A DNA stretch of 18,548 bases, taken from assembly GCF_043951865.1 (NCBI RefSeq), contig NZ_JBINJF010000047.1, positions 1 to 18,548 of the forward strand, written 5' to 3'. Numbering within the stretch: the stretch's first letter is position 1; the number at the start of each line of letters is the position of its first letter. Of this stretch, positions 1 to 7,929 are shown piece by piece. Made by a program: the position numbers and the translations under genes. The notes beneath the pieces were generated by a model. It did no database searches and was not told where the DNA came from. It worked only from the letters and a program-made list of their open reading frames with translations. The DNA is from JAMQKA01 sp043951865 (lineage in GTDB: Bacteria > Bacteroidota > Rhodothermia > Balneolales > Balneolaceae).

Positions 1-102
1 TTGACCTACCGCGAGATTGCCGGGCTGCTGGATATCTCCCCGAAGACGGTCGAATCGCAGATGAGCCGGGCCCTCAAACTCCTGCGGGAAGCCCTATCTT
101 AA
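1..102 (+). CDS. ECF RNA polymerase sigma-70 factor, C-terminal fragment (5' end outside window)
   Basis: The first 33 codons before a TAA read as sigma region 4, the helix-turn-helix that contacts the -35 element. Visible are the motif TYREIAGLLDISPKTVESQM and a closing RALKLLREAL helix, the usual ending of Bacteroidota ECF sigma factors of the FecI/SusC-associated type. The gene is cut by the window edge, so region 2 and the start are not visible. In this family the sigma factor normally forms a surface-signalling system with a FecR-type anti-sigma factor and a TonB-dependent receptor with an STN domain. The receptor at 611 has that domain, but no FecR gene lies between them. Linking this sigma factor to the receptor is an inference from adjacency. 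Confidence 0.85.
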   Translation: MTYREIAGLLDISPKTVESQMSRALKLLREALS

Positions 103-263
103 TTGGTAGTTTCATTTTTTTACAGTTACCTGGGAAATACAGGTTGGTTCCTGTTGCAGCAATATTCCTTCCTGAAAACTCCGTTTGGCACTTCTCTATT
201 ATTCATGTCCCACTTCAATCCTGATCACCTGAATAGTACCGTGTGTAGATCAAAAACCTTAAA

Positions 264-301
264 AATTAAAAACCTCTTACAGGGTAGCTGGCTTTTTAAT
301 T
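264..301. terminator. Possible bidirectional terminator after the sigma factor gene
   Basis: A perfect 9-bp inverted repeat AATTAAAAA (264-272) / TTTTTAATT (293-301) encloses a 20-nt loop that itself holds CCT-CTTAC-AGG. The stem is A/T-rich with a run of five T in its 3' arm. It lies 160 bp beyond the sigma stop codon, so it could end that transcript or act as a leader structure. Confidence 0.3.
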
Positions 302-309
302 GTATACAA
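300..309. promoter_or_regulatory. Palindrome TTGTATACAA, candidate operator
   Basis: A perfect 10-bp palindrome lies 300 bp upstream of susC. The core matches the centre of operators used by GntR-family repressors (the Bacillus gluconate operator has the same centre). No such regulator gene is in the window, and the site overlaps the 3' arm of the A/T stem-loop by two bases. It could be chance. Confidence 0.2.
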
Positions 310-455
310 GGGTAGAGGCGGGAATAAGTGTGGAAATAATTGAATGAAACGGGATTCTGGGTATAGTCCAACCAGCTGAAGGGATGTTAAGAAAACCTGC
401 GGTTTCATTATCGGTAAAGATACTATGCTCCACCGGGTATTGAGGTTCCCTTGAG

Positions 456-520
456 ATCCCCTCCCTGACCCCTGCCGCCTCCCGGGGGCCGAATGGTTTT
501 CCGGGGGGATGAGCGGGGGA
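456..520. repeat. GC-rich C-tract/G-tract hairpin block
   Basis: A C-rich half (ATCCCCTCCC at 456-465, CCTCCCGGGGGCC at 478-490) is followed by a G-rich half (CCGGGGGGAT at 501-510, GCGGGGGA at 513-520). The outer tracts are complementary at 8 of 10 positions. The composition stands out from the A/T-rich DNA around it. It resembles the dispersed C/G-tract palindromes found between genes in many Bacteroidota genomes, and the CCCCC/GGGGG hairpin near 13673 is a shorter example in the same window. Confidence 0.35.
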
Positions 521-610
521 ACTGGACGGGAAGCCCGGATATCAATTGGGGATGATTAAATGGCAGTTAGCAAGACAAGCCAGTAGTAATATTAACTAAA
601 TAGAGGATTA

Positions 611-3600
611 ATGATGAATTGGGATGGATACAACAACTTGACAGCATCGATCGCGAGGGTGCTCTCATTAGGTTTGGTAATGGTATTGATTGCATTACCG
701 GCGTCATCACAGGATAGCAGGCAGATGGCCAGTGCTGAGGAGCAGAATGGTGACATGCATATTGAGAAAAATGTTAAGGCGGCTTCCGTTCTTAACAAGA
801 TTATTTCGGTAGATCTTAAAAAGTCAACATTGGAAGAAGCTCTGCTGACAGTCGCTGAAAAGGCCGGTCTTAAATTGTCATACAGTACGAGTATTGTGCC
901 TGTTGATAACAAGCTGACAATCAAGGTAGATCAATTGACGGTAAACAATGTTCTCTGGCGTGTGCTGGAGGGAACCGGGCTGCGGTTCGCGGTTTCTCCC
1001 AATCAGCACCTTGTTATTATGAGTAGAGAGGAGAGCAGAAATATAGATTACAAAAAACTGGAGACCGTCAGCGGACAGGTAACGGATGCCACTACCGGAG
1101 AATCAATGCCGGGGGTGAACATACTTGTAAAAGGGACCAGCACGGGTACCTCAACTGATGTGGAAGGAGATTTTGAGTTAAGTGTCCCGTCGTTGCAGGA
1201 TACATTGATATTCTCCTTTATCGGTTACCAGACGCGCGAAGTACCGATTAATGGACAGACAGCCCTTGCGGTTGCGATGCAGCCACAAGCTATCTCTGGT
1301 CAGGAAATTGTTGTGAGTGGCTATCAAATCCAGGAAGAAGCAACCGTGACAGGAGCAGGTGCGAGTGTGGATATGTCGGAATTGGAGGATGCGCAAACGA
1401 CTGATCCGGTTAAAGCACTACAGGGGCAAACCGCTGGTGTGTATGTTGAAACAAGTGGTGACCCCAGTGGCGGGGCTACCGTCAGGATACGTGGAGTGAG
1501 TACACTCAATAATAATGATCCTCTCTATGTGATTGATGGAGTTCCCACTAAATCCTATGCACCACAGCAGTTAAATCCGGATGACATTGAATCAATGCGC
1601 GTGTTGAAAGATGCCGCCGCTTCGTCAATTTACGGGGCCCGGGCATCGAATGGGGTAATACTGATAACTACAAAAAAAGCCGATCAGGGATCTTTCCAGG
1701 TAGATTACAGCGGCAAGTATACTAATTCCCGATATACAACCGGCCTGAATATGGCAAATACCGAAGAACAGGCTCGGATATTGTGGTTGGCCGCAATGAA
1801 TGACGGTACTCCACCCCCGACTGCAATATATAGTTATGACTATGACGCCAACGCCGGGCCCGATGCAGAGGGATTAGACCGGTGGGGAGACGCAGTGCTT
1901 TACGATGTCTCGTGGCCCGAGGAAATTGGCCCGGGAATGCCATCTTCCGATACCGACTGGTTCGATGCAATATCGGAGACGGGCAATGTGATGGAACACC
2001 AGCTTTCAATGTCAACGGGTACCGAATCCTCTTCTGTGCGACTTTCGCTCAGGTATTTGACAAACGATTACATCCTGAAATTTCAAGACTATGAGAAAAT
2101 AACGGCCAGAATAAATTCTCACCAGGATTTCCTTGATGGCGACCTGCGCGTTGGAGAGAATTTTTCCATCACGCAAGATGCGTTTAACGGGTTTCAGGGA
2201 AGTGTCGTGGGACTGGCACAAATTGCAATGCCCATTTTGCCGGTCAAGACGACCGACGGGGGATATGCAGGACCACCCGGCGCCGGCTTTGATGACCGGC
2301 AAAACCCGGTTCGGCTACTGGATCATAACAAGTGGGACAGGGATCAAAACCTAAATCTTTTTGGAGATATTTACGCTCGCTTAAACCTGCTGGAGGACCG
2401 GCTTTCACTGAATACCAGGTTGGGACTTGATTACGGGGCAAATGAATTCCGGGATATTCAGCGAACCTATCAAACAGGATTTCTGTCCCGTGATATAAAT
2501 TCCCTGAACAGAACAAAGGGAACAGATGTAAACTGGAACTTCAATGCTACGGCAGAATACCAGCTCGATTTTGAACAGCATGAAACCACTTTTTTGGTTG
2601 GTACGGAAGCCTTCAGGAATACGTTTTCACAAAACAGCATCACTCAAGATGATTTCGCGTTAGAAACTCTTGACTACTTTATCGAAAATGCCGGGACTGG
2701 GTCGTCAAATGTAAGTGGATACAATACGGGCTATTCCCTGCTTTCATTTTTTGGGAAGTTCGATTACTCCTTCCGTAGCAAATATCTTGCATCTGTCACG
2801 ATACGACGCGACGGCTCATCAAGGTTTGGCCGTGAAAATAGATTTGGTACATTTCCAGCCGCATCGGTTGGATGGAGACTGACAGAAGAGCCCTTTGTAG
2901 CTGAGAACCTTTCCTTTTTATCTAATTTCAAAATCAGGGCTTCTTATGGTATTACCGGGAACCAGGAAATTGCGAACAATGCCCGTTTTACCGAGTATGA
3001 AGCCTTTTATGGAGATGAGGCCATCGCCTTTAACGGAACCCCCCAGGCAACGGCCTATGATATCGAGGGTAATGATACAGGATTACTCCCTTCTGGTTTT
3101 GTTCGGACCCAAACAGGGAATCAAAGTCTGAGATGGGAAGAGTCTGAAGAACGAAATATAGGAGTTGATTTTGGACTGTTTGATGACAGACTGACCGGAT
3201 CATTCGACTATTTCGTTAGAAATACCTCTGACATTCTTATCCAGCCTGCCTATATAGCCACCCGTGGTGAAGGAGGATCCCGGTGGGAAAATGGTGCTTC
3301 CATGCGAACAAGCGGTCTGGAGCTTGAACTGAATTACCGGGGTCAGTCAGGGTCTTTTAACTATTCTGTCGCAGGAAATGTGGGGCATTATAGTGATGAA
3401 ATAACGGATTTGCCTCCTGAGGTTGTTGACTCTTATCCCGGAAACTCGGAGAAGAATATTCTGGGCGAGTCCGTAAACTCATTCTTTGGCTACGTCAATG
3501 ACGGCCTTTTTGACAGCCAGGAAGAGGTAGATCAACATGCTGACCAAAGTGGTGCAGCCCCCGGCCGGTTGAAATTCAGAGATCTGAATGGTGACGGTCA

Positions 3601-4141
3601 AATTACCTCGCTGGATCAACAATATATTGGTGTGGATGCCCCTGATTATGAGTTCGGGCTGAATTTGCAGGGATCTTACAAAGGTTTTGACTTGCGCGTG
3701 TTTTTTCAGGGTGTACTGGGACGAGATGTCAACAACAGCCAGCTGGTTTATCAGCACTTCTCCTCATTTTGGAATGGGTCCAACTTCGGAAAAGAATTGT
3801 TATACAAAGGTTGGAAACCTAATCGAAGGGACACTAACGTACCTGCTCCTACGGGAGTTGACAATAACGATGAGGGGGGCGGTGCCGGTGGCGGCGGACG
3901 TTATTCAACATATTGGGTCCGAAATGGATCATATTTGAAACTAAGACAAATTACCCTTGGCTACACCCCTCCCAGCATTTTGGGGCTAAGCAATGCAAGA
4001 CTCTTCCTTACCGGACAAAATATCTGGACGTTAAAAGATACCAGCGGAGATGATGCGTTTGTCGGGCCAGACCCGGAAGATCCGGGTTTGGGATTCCCTA
4101 TACCGCTCCAGCTGACGGTGGGGCTTGACCTCTCGTTTTAA
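611..4141 (+). CDS. SusC-family TonB-linked outer-membrane receptor with STN domain
   Basis: This is an outer-membrane TonB-dependent importer (1176 aa) for oligosaccharide or similar ligands, working with the SusD lipoprotein encoded next. Domains in order: signal peptide (about 1-34); STN domain (about 60-137); carboxypeptidase-regulatory-like domain (about 152-225, with GQVTDATTGESMPGVNILVKG); plug (about 245-356) with the family hallmarks LYVIDGVP and YGARASNGVILITTKK; then the 22-strand barrel. A calcium-loop-like DLNGDGQITSLD lies near residue 995, as is common in SusC. The STN domain is absent from many SusC proteins and marks receptors that signal to an ECF sigma/anti-sigma pair, consistent with the sigma gene upstream. 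The start ATG-ATG at 611 follows AGAGGA. An alternative start is the next ATG at 614. The substrate cannot be read from the sequence. Confidence 0.97.
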   Translation: MMNWDGYNNLTASIARVLSLGLVMVLIALPASSQDSRQMASAEEQNGDMHIEKNVKAASVLNKIISVDLKKSTLEEALLTVAEKAGLKLSYSTSIVPVDNKLTIKVDQLTVNNVLWRVLEGTGLRFAVSPNQHLVIMSREESRNIDYKKLETVSGQVTDATTGESMPGVNILVKGTSTGTSTDVEGDFELSVPSLQDTLIFSFIGYQTREVPINGQTALAVAMQPQAISGQEIVVSGYQIQEEATVTGAGASVDMSELEDAQTTDPVKALQGQTAGVYVETSGDPSGGATVRIRGVSTLNNNDPLYVIDGVPTKSYAPQQLNPDDIESMRVLKDAAASSIYGARASNGVILITTKKADQGSFQVDYSGKYTNSRYTTGLNMANTEEQARILWLAAMNDGTPPPTAIYSYDYDANAGPDAEGLDRWGDAVLYDVSWPEEIGPGMPSSDTDWFDAISETGNVMEHQLSMSTGTESSSVRLSLRYLTNDYILKFQDYEKITARINSHQDFLDGDLRVGENFSITQDAFNGFQGSVVGLAQIAMPILPVKTTDGGYAGPPGAGFDDRQNPVRLLDHNKWDRDQNLNLFGDIYARLNLLEDRLSLNTRLGLDYGANEFRDIQRTYQTGFLSRDINSLNRTKGTDVNWNFNATAEYQLDFEQHETTFLVGTEAFRNTFSQNSITQDDFALETLDYFIENAGTGSSNVSGYNTGYSLLSFFGKFDYSFRSKYLASVTIRRDGSSRFGRENRFGTFPAASVGWRLTEEPFVAENLSFLSNFKIRASYGITGNQEIANNARFTEYEAFYGDEAIAFNGTPQATAYDIEGNDTGLLPSGFVRTQTGNQSLRWEESEERNIGVDFGLFDDRLTGSFDYFVRNTSDILIQPAYIATRGEGGSRWENGASMRTSGLELELNYRGQSGSFNYSVAGNVGHYSDEITDLPPEVVDSYPGNSEKNILGESVNSFFGYVNDGLFDSQEEVDQHADQSGAAPGRLKFRDLNGDGQITSLDQQYIGVDAPDYEFGLNLQGSYKGFDLRVFFQGVLGRDVNNSQLVYQHFSSFWNGSNFGKELLYKGWKPNRRDTNVPAPTGVDNNDEGGGAGGGGRYSTYWVRNGSYLKLRQITLGYTPPSILGLSNARLFLTGQNIWTLKDTSGDDAFVGPDPEDPGLGFPIPLQLTVGLDLSF

Positions 4142-4191
4142 GCATCATGAATAGATTTACTTTATCTGTAACACCAAAAAAATATAGCATT

Positions 4192-5922
4192 ATGAAGGGT
4201 TTAAATATTATTCTGGCAATTTTATTAGTATTCGCTTTTGGGATATCGTGCGAGGATTTTACAAGCTACCAGCCCAAAGGGGTGGTGAGTGAAGCTGATC
4301 TGCAGGGACCGGAAAGCGTTGAAGGACTTGTCAATGCCGCATACGCAGGTATGGCAAATGATCACTGGGTTGCTCCATTTACCAATAACTGGCCCTGGGG
4401 CAGCGTCCGTTCTGATAATTCGTACAAAGGAGGAGCGGGGCCTGCGGATCAAAGCGGGTATCACAATTATGAAATATTTTCAACAATCAGGCCCGATCAA
4501 AGTAAGGCAGACGGGGTATGGTTTAATATCTACCGTATGATACAACGGGCAAATGAGGCCATGAATGCTGTAAAGGGGATAGATGAGGGAAGCTATCCGA
4601 ATAAAACTGAACGCTTGGCTGAAATGCACTTTATCCGCGCTCATGGTCATTTTCTGCTCAAACGCATGTTTAAACGGGTACCGTATATCCATGAAGATAT
4701 CCCTTCTGACAGCCTGAAATTTGTATCAAACGTTGAATACACCAGCCAGGAGTTGTGGGATAAGATAGCGGAGGACTTCCAGTTTGCCGTGGATAATCTG
4801 CCCCAGACCCAGGAGGATGTTGGCAGACCCAATAAACCGGTTGCCCAGGCATACCTGGCAAAACTGCGCCTGTACCAGGCCTACGAAAAAGATGAGCAGC
4901 ACCAGGTAACAAACATCAACCAAGACCGGCTTCAGGAAGTAGTTGACCTGACAAACGAGGTTATCAACTCTGGTCAATATTCTTTGTTTGATGACATTGC
5001 CCAAAACTTTTTGTGGGAGTGGGAAAATGGAGAGGAGATCCTGTTTTCCATACAGCGATCGAAGGATGATGGCACACCCATTGGACGTATTGATATGGCG
5101 AATGCACTTAATTGGACCATGAACCCGGAATTTGGCTGCTGCTGGTTTCATCTCCCCAGCTTCAACCTGGTCAATTCGTTCCGGACTAACGCTGATGGAA
5201 TACCGATGTTCGACTCATTCAATGATGAGGTTATGGTTGATTCAGCAGACTTTCATGAAAATACATTTGATCCCCGGTTGGATCATACCGTGCATGTGCC
5301 CAAGCATATATTTAAATATCAATCTGATGTGATCTATGATTCCTCCTATACCCGGGCCCCTCAGGTATATGGACCCTTTTCAACAATGAAAGAGATTCAG
5401 CAGCTAGACTGTCCCTGCCTGGCTGTACCCAAAGGATATGCCTATCCTACCAGTACAAAAAATAATACGATCATACGATATGCAGATGTACTGCTGTGGA
5501 AAGCGGAGGCATTAATTCAGCTAGGCAGACAGGATGAGGCACTGCCGATTATCAACGATATACGCGAGCGGGCCAACAATTCCCGCGATCGGCTCAGGTA
5601 TGAAAATGGAGATTACGTATCCAACTACAACATTGAACCCTATGTGGATGGTGTCAATATCAACTGGACACAGGAAAATGCAATGAAAGCGCTGCAGTGG
5701 GAGCGGCGCCTGGAATTTGCAATGGAAGGGGTTCGCTTCTTTGACCTGGTTCGATGGGGTATCGCAGCCGAAACGTTGAATAACTACTTTGATGTAGAAA
5801 AAGAGCGGGTACCTATTTTGCAGACAGCCCAGTTCACTGAAGGAAGGGATGAGTATCTCCCGATACCTCAACAGCAGATCGATTTTAGTGAAGGTACTTA
5901 CGAGCAAAATACCGGATGGTAG
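4192..5922 (+). CDS. SusD-family (RagB/SusD) surface glycan-binding lipoprotein
   Basis: This is the partner lipoprotein that caps the SusC channel and captures substrate at the cell surface. It starts just downstream of susC and is surely co-transcribed. I prefer the ATG at 4192 because it gives a short lipoprotein signal, MKGLNIILAILLVFAFGISC, with the lipidated Cys at residue 20. An in-frame ATG at 4147 would add 15 residues and leave only 5 nt after the susC stop. Family motifs are clear near the C-terminus: RYADVLLWKAEALIQLG, a TPR-like helix, then QWERRLEFAMEGVRFFDLVRWG, and an ending with EYLPIPQQQIDFSEG. The length (576 aa) is normal. Ligand specificity is not predictable here. Confidence 0.96.
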   Translation: MKGLNIILAILLVFAFGISCEDFTSYQPKGVVSEADLQGPESVEGLVNAAYAGMANDHWVAPFTNNWPWGSVRSDNSYKGGAGPADQSGYHNYEIFSTIRPDQSKADGVWFNIYRMIQRANEAMNAVKGIDEGSYPNKTERLAEMHFIRAHGHFLLKRMFKRVPYIHEDIPSDSLKFVSNVEYTSQELWDKIAEDFQFAVDNLPQTQEDVGRPNKPVAQAYLAKLRLYQAYEKDEQHQVTNINQDRLQEVVDLTNEVINSGQYSLFDDIAQNFLWEWENGEEILFSIQRSKDDGTPIGRIDMANALNWTMNPEFGCCWFHLPSFNLVNSFRTNADGIPMFDSFNDEVMVDSADFHENTFDPRLDHTVHVPKHIFKYQSDVIYDSSYTRAPQVYGPFSTMKEIQQLDCPCLAVPKGYAYPTSTKNNTIIRYADVLLWKAEALIQLGRQDEALPIINDIRERANNSRDRLRYENGDYVSNYNIEPYVDGVNINWTQENAMKALQWERRLEFAMEGVRFFDLVRWGIAAETLNNYFDVEKERVPILQTAQFTEGRDEYLPIPQQQIDFSEGTYEQNTGW

Positions 5923-6223
5923 TAGGGTAGGTAGTAAGTAATGATTTACTGTAGCTAATAAAACAGTACATATACATTTAAGATTAAGTGTGGGGATACC
6001 CCCCCACGGGTATTCCTTACACCTTGATTATGAAGCAAAATTTAAAACAGCTGGTGATCAATACTATTACCGTAATGTATACCGGTTTATAAGACAGGTG
6101 TATTTTTAATAAAACATAAATGATTCAAATTCCCCCGGCCACAACCAAATTATCTGGTGTATAACCCGGATTAGCAGTAGCCAAACATTGTAGAAGAATT
6201 CCAGCTATTAAAAATTTTATAGA
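5923..6223. other. Intergenic region between susD and the UPF0261 gene
   Basis: About 300 bp without a gene. It contains a terminator-like stem-loop (5988-6022) and two small palindromes, ATTAC-C-GTAAT (6066-6076) and TATACCGGTTTA (6078-6089, one mismatched pair), 135-160 bp before the next start. They could be operator sites for the following unit. No clear promoter was seen. Confidence 0.5.
5988..6022 (+). terminator. Stem-loop after susD, possible terminator
   Basis: An imperfect inverted repeat: GTGTGGGGATACCC (5988-6001) can pair with GGGTATTCCTTACAC (6008-6022) around a CCCCAC loop, with ATACCC/GGGTAT and GTGT/ACAC as the firm parts and a small internal bulge. No strong T-run follows, so it may be a factor-dependent or weak terminator, or an mRNA-stabilising hairpin at the end of the susCD transcript. 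Confidence 0.4.
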
Positions 6224-7450
6224 ATGGCCACAATTGCAGTTTTGGGAACCCTTGATACCAAGGGTGAGGAGCACGCCTTTCTTGCAGATATCATACATTC
6301 CCGCGGACATAACACACTGTTGATTGACGCAGGAACTGGCGGGGAGCCGACCGTTGTCCCTGATATCACCCGGGAAGAAGTAGCCGCGGCAGGTGAAGTG
6401 GATTTGGCCCCCTTACTCGATCGACAAGACAGGGGCGAATGTGTCTCTGCAATGAGCATGGCAGCGCCAAAGCTTATCTCCGAGTTGGCATCCGAAAGGA
6501 AGATTGACGGCATTATCTCCCTGGGTGGCGGCGGCGGTACGGCCATCGCAACAGCGGCCATGCGGGCACTCCCCATTGGCTTTCCGAAGGTGATAGTCTC
6601 AACCCTGGCAGCAGGGGATACCTCCGGTTACCTGGGAACCAAGGATATCGTTATGATCCCCAGTATTGCGGATGTGTCCGGCCTAAACCGATTGTCCCGG
6701 CTGATATTTTCCCGGGCGGCCGGGGCCATTTGTGGAATGGTTGAAACAGATGTTAAAGACAGCGCTTCACGTCCGCTGATTGTGGCCAGTATGTTTGGAA
6801 ACACAACCAAATGTATTTCCGAAGCCAGAAAGGTGCTTGAAGATGCCGGTTACGAGGTGCTGGTATTTGCAGCTACCGGCACAGGTGGACGTGCAATGGA
6901 ATCGCTTATCGAAAGTGGGATGGTGGATGGCGTCCTGGACATAACAACCACCGAATTGGCCGATGAGCTGGTGGGCGGAATTCTCAGTGCGGGTCCCGAT
7001 CGGATGAATGCGGCCGCCGACAGGGCGATTCCTGCAGTTGTAGCCCCCGGTTGTCTTGACATGATCAATTTCGGGGAAAAGGATTCAGTTCCATCCAAAT
7101 TTTCTGATCGCACCTTCTACATTCACAATCCACAGGTAACCCTTATGCGGACCACTCCTGAAGAATGCAGAGAGCTCGGTGCAATACTGGCGGGAAAAGC
7201 CAACCGGCATGGGGGGAAGATTACGATCATGGTTCCCCGCCGGGCCCTGAGTGAAATAAACGGCAAGGGTCAGCCTTTTTACGATCCGGAAGCCGATAAA
7301 GCGCTGTTTGAGAGTATTCGTGACAAAGCAGAGGTAGAGGTCCAGGAGTTTGATGAAGAGATAAATAGCCCAGGGTTTGCACGGGCGTGTGCCGAGAAAC
7401 TCCTGGAAAATATCAGAAGCCACAAGAAAAATACAAATACCGGTTTATAA
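6224..7450 (+). CDS. UPF0261 / Tm-1-like ATP-binding domain protein
   Basis: This 408-aa cytoplasmic protein has no signal peptide. It belongs to UPF0261, the family named after the ATP-binding N-terminal half of the tomato virus-resistance protein Tm-1. The N-terminal half starts with IAVLGTLDTKGEEHAFL and holds a glycine loop GGGGGT (101-106) followed by STLAAGDTSGYLG (126-138) and DIVMIPSIADVSGLN (141-155). The C-terminal half (about 183-400) has PGCLDMINFG and NPQVTLMRTTPEE, which are also family-typical. The biochemical function of bacterial members is not settled. They are often found beside, or fused to, a TIM-barrel phosphoenolpyruvate-hydrolase-like protein, which is not present here. 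Only 26 nt separate this gene from the following Dabb gene, suggesting one transcript. Confidence 0.9.
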   Translation: MATIAVLGTLDTKGEEHAFLADIIHSRGHNTLLIDAGTGGEPTVVPDITREEVAAAGEVDLAPLLDRQDRGECVSAMSMAAPKLISELASERKIDGIISLGGGGGTAIATAAMRALPIGFPKVIVSTLAAGDTSGYLGTKDIVMIPSIADVSGLNRLSRLIFSRAAGAICGMVETDVKDSASRPLIVASMFGNTTKCISEARKVLEDAGYEVLVFAATGTGGRAMESLIESGMVDGVLDITTTELADELVGGILSAGPDRMNAAADRAIPAVVAPGCLDMINFGEKDSVPSKFSDRTFYIHNPQVTLMRTTPEECRELGAILAGKANRHGGKITIMVPRRALSEINGKGQPFYDPEADKALFESIRDKAEVEVQEFDEEINSPGFARACAEKLLENIRSHKKNTNTGL

Positions 7451-7476
7451 ATATAATATTAACAAATAGCTAGATC

Positions 7477-7773
7477 ATGGTAAGGCACTACGGCATGTTT
7501 GAGTTTAAAACGGAAATAACGGACGAACAAATCGAGGAATGTTTCACCGAAATGATGGGAATGGTCGGAAAAATTCCCGGGCTCCAAAAGATGGAATACG
7601 GTCCGTATGATAGTCCCGAAGGGCTCAATGATGGGTTTACCCACGGGTTTATCATGACGTTTGACAGCCCGGAGAGCAGGGACGAGTACCTGCCTCACCC
7701 TGAGCACGAACGAGTTGCGGATATCGTTGTGCCGCGATTGGAACGGGTGGTGGTGTTCGATTTTGAGGTATGA
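7477..7773 (+). CDS. Dabb (dimeric A/B-barrel) domain protein
   Basis: This 98-aa cytoplasmic protein covers the whole stress-responsive A/B-barrel (Dabb) fold: a first strand with VRHYGMFEFK, a helix with ITDEQIEECFTEMMGMVGKIPG, then LQKMEYGPY, a strand THGFIMTFDS, the typical DEYLPHPEHERV helix and a last strand VVVFDFEV. Dabb proteins dimerise through the sheets. Characterised relatives include plant stress proteins and enzymes such as olivetolic acid cyclase, so the fold alone does not give the reaction. The gene follows the UPF0261 gene by 26 nt and precedes the MFS gene by 156 nt. It may act on a small catabolic intermediate (inference). Confidence 0.88.
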   Translation: MVRHYGMFEFKTEITDEQIEECFTEMMGMVGKIPGLQKMEYGPYDSPEGLNDGFTHGFIMTFDSPESRDEYLPHPEHERVADIVVPRLERVVVFDFEV

Positions 7774-7903
7774 GAGCAGTCGGGATTTTACCTTGAATTC
7801 TAAAAAAGCGGCATACACAAAACTGCCGGGAAGAATACTTCCTGGATCTGCTTTGGCTGATCAAAATAAGCAGTATTAAAACCAGAAATGTTAATTGGAC
7901 AAG

Positions 7904-7911
7904 TACGTTTG
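7904..7911 (+). promoter_or_regulatory. Candidate -7 promoter box TACGTTTG upstream of the MFS gene
   Basis: TACGTTTG matches the Bacteroidota -7 consensus TAnnTTTG exactly. No TTTG -33 element lies at the usual distance, so it may be weak or activator-dependent. It would place the transcript start near 7918, inside the palindrome at 7915-7928, leaving a leader of only about 12 nt. Confidence 0.3.
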
Positions 7912-7914
7912 ATC

Positions 7915-7928
7915 TAAAATCGATTTTA
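7915..7928. promoter_or_regulatory. Perfect 14-bp palindrome TAAAATCGATTTTA, candidate operator
   Basis: A perfect inverted repeat centred on CG ends one base before the MFS start codon. Adding three flanking bases on each side (7912-7931) gives 9 of 10 complementary pairs. CG-centred A/T palindromes are typical of LacI-family operators. Its position over the predicted transcript start would suit repression. The regulator is not in the window. Confidence 0.4.
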
Positions 7929-7929
7929 T

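Larger units (their letters stand above)
103..610. other. Intergenic region between sigma factor and susC
   Basis: This stretch of 508 bp has no convincing gene. It holds a 9-bp A/T stem-loop (264-301), a 10-bp palindrome (300-309), a small hairpin AAACC-TGC-GGTTT (393-405) and a GC-rich, hairpin-forming block (about 456-520). In the usual sigma/FecR/SusC order a FecR gene of about 1 kb would sit here, and none does. The promoter of susC presumably lies here, but I could not find a clear Bacteroidota TTTG/TAnnTTTG pair. Confidence 0.6.

Noticed and set aside
103..315. A 70-codon open frame after the sigma gene
   Set aside because: It needs a TTG start directly on the sigma stop codon, has no recognisable motif, and overlaps the A/T stem-loop. 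There is no sign of a FecR remnant in it.
7829..7842. GGAAG-AATA-CTTCC hairpin between the Dabb and MFS genes
   Set aside because: A five-pair stem without a T-run is too weak to call a terminator; noted only as a possible pause or processing site.
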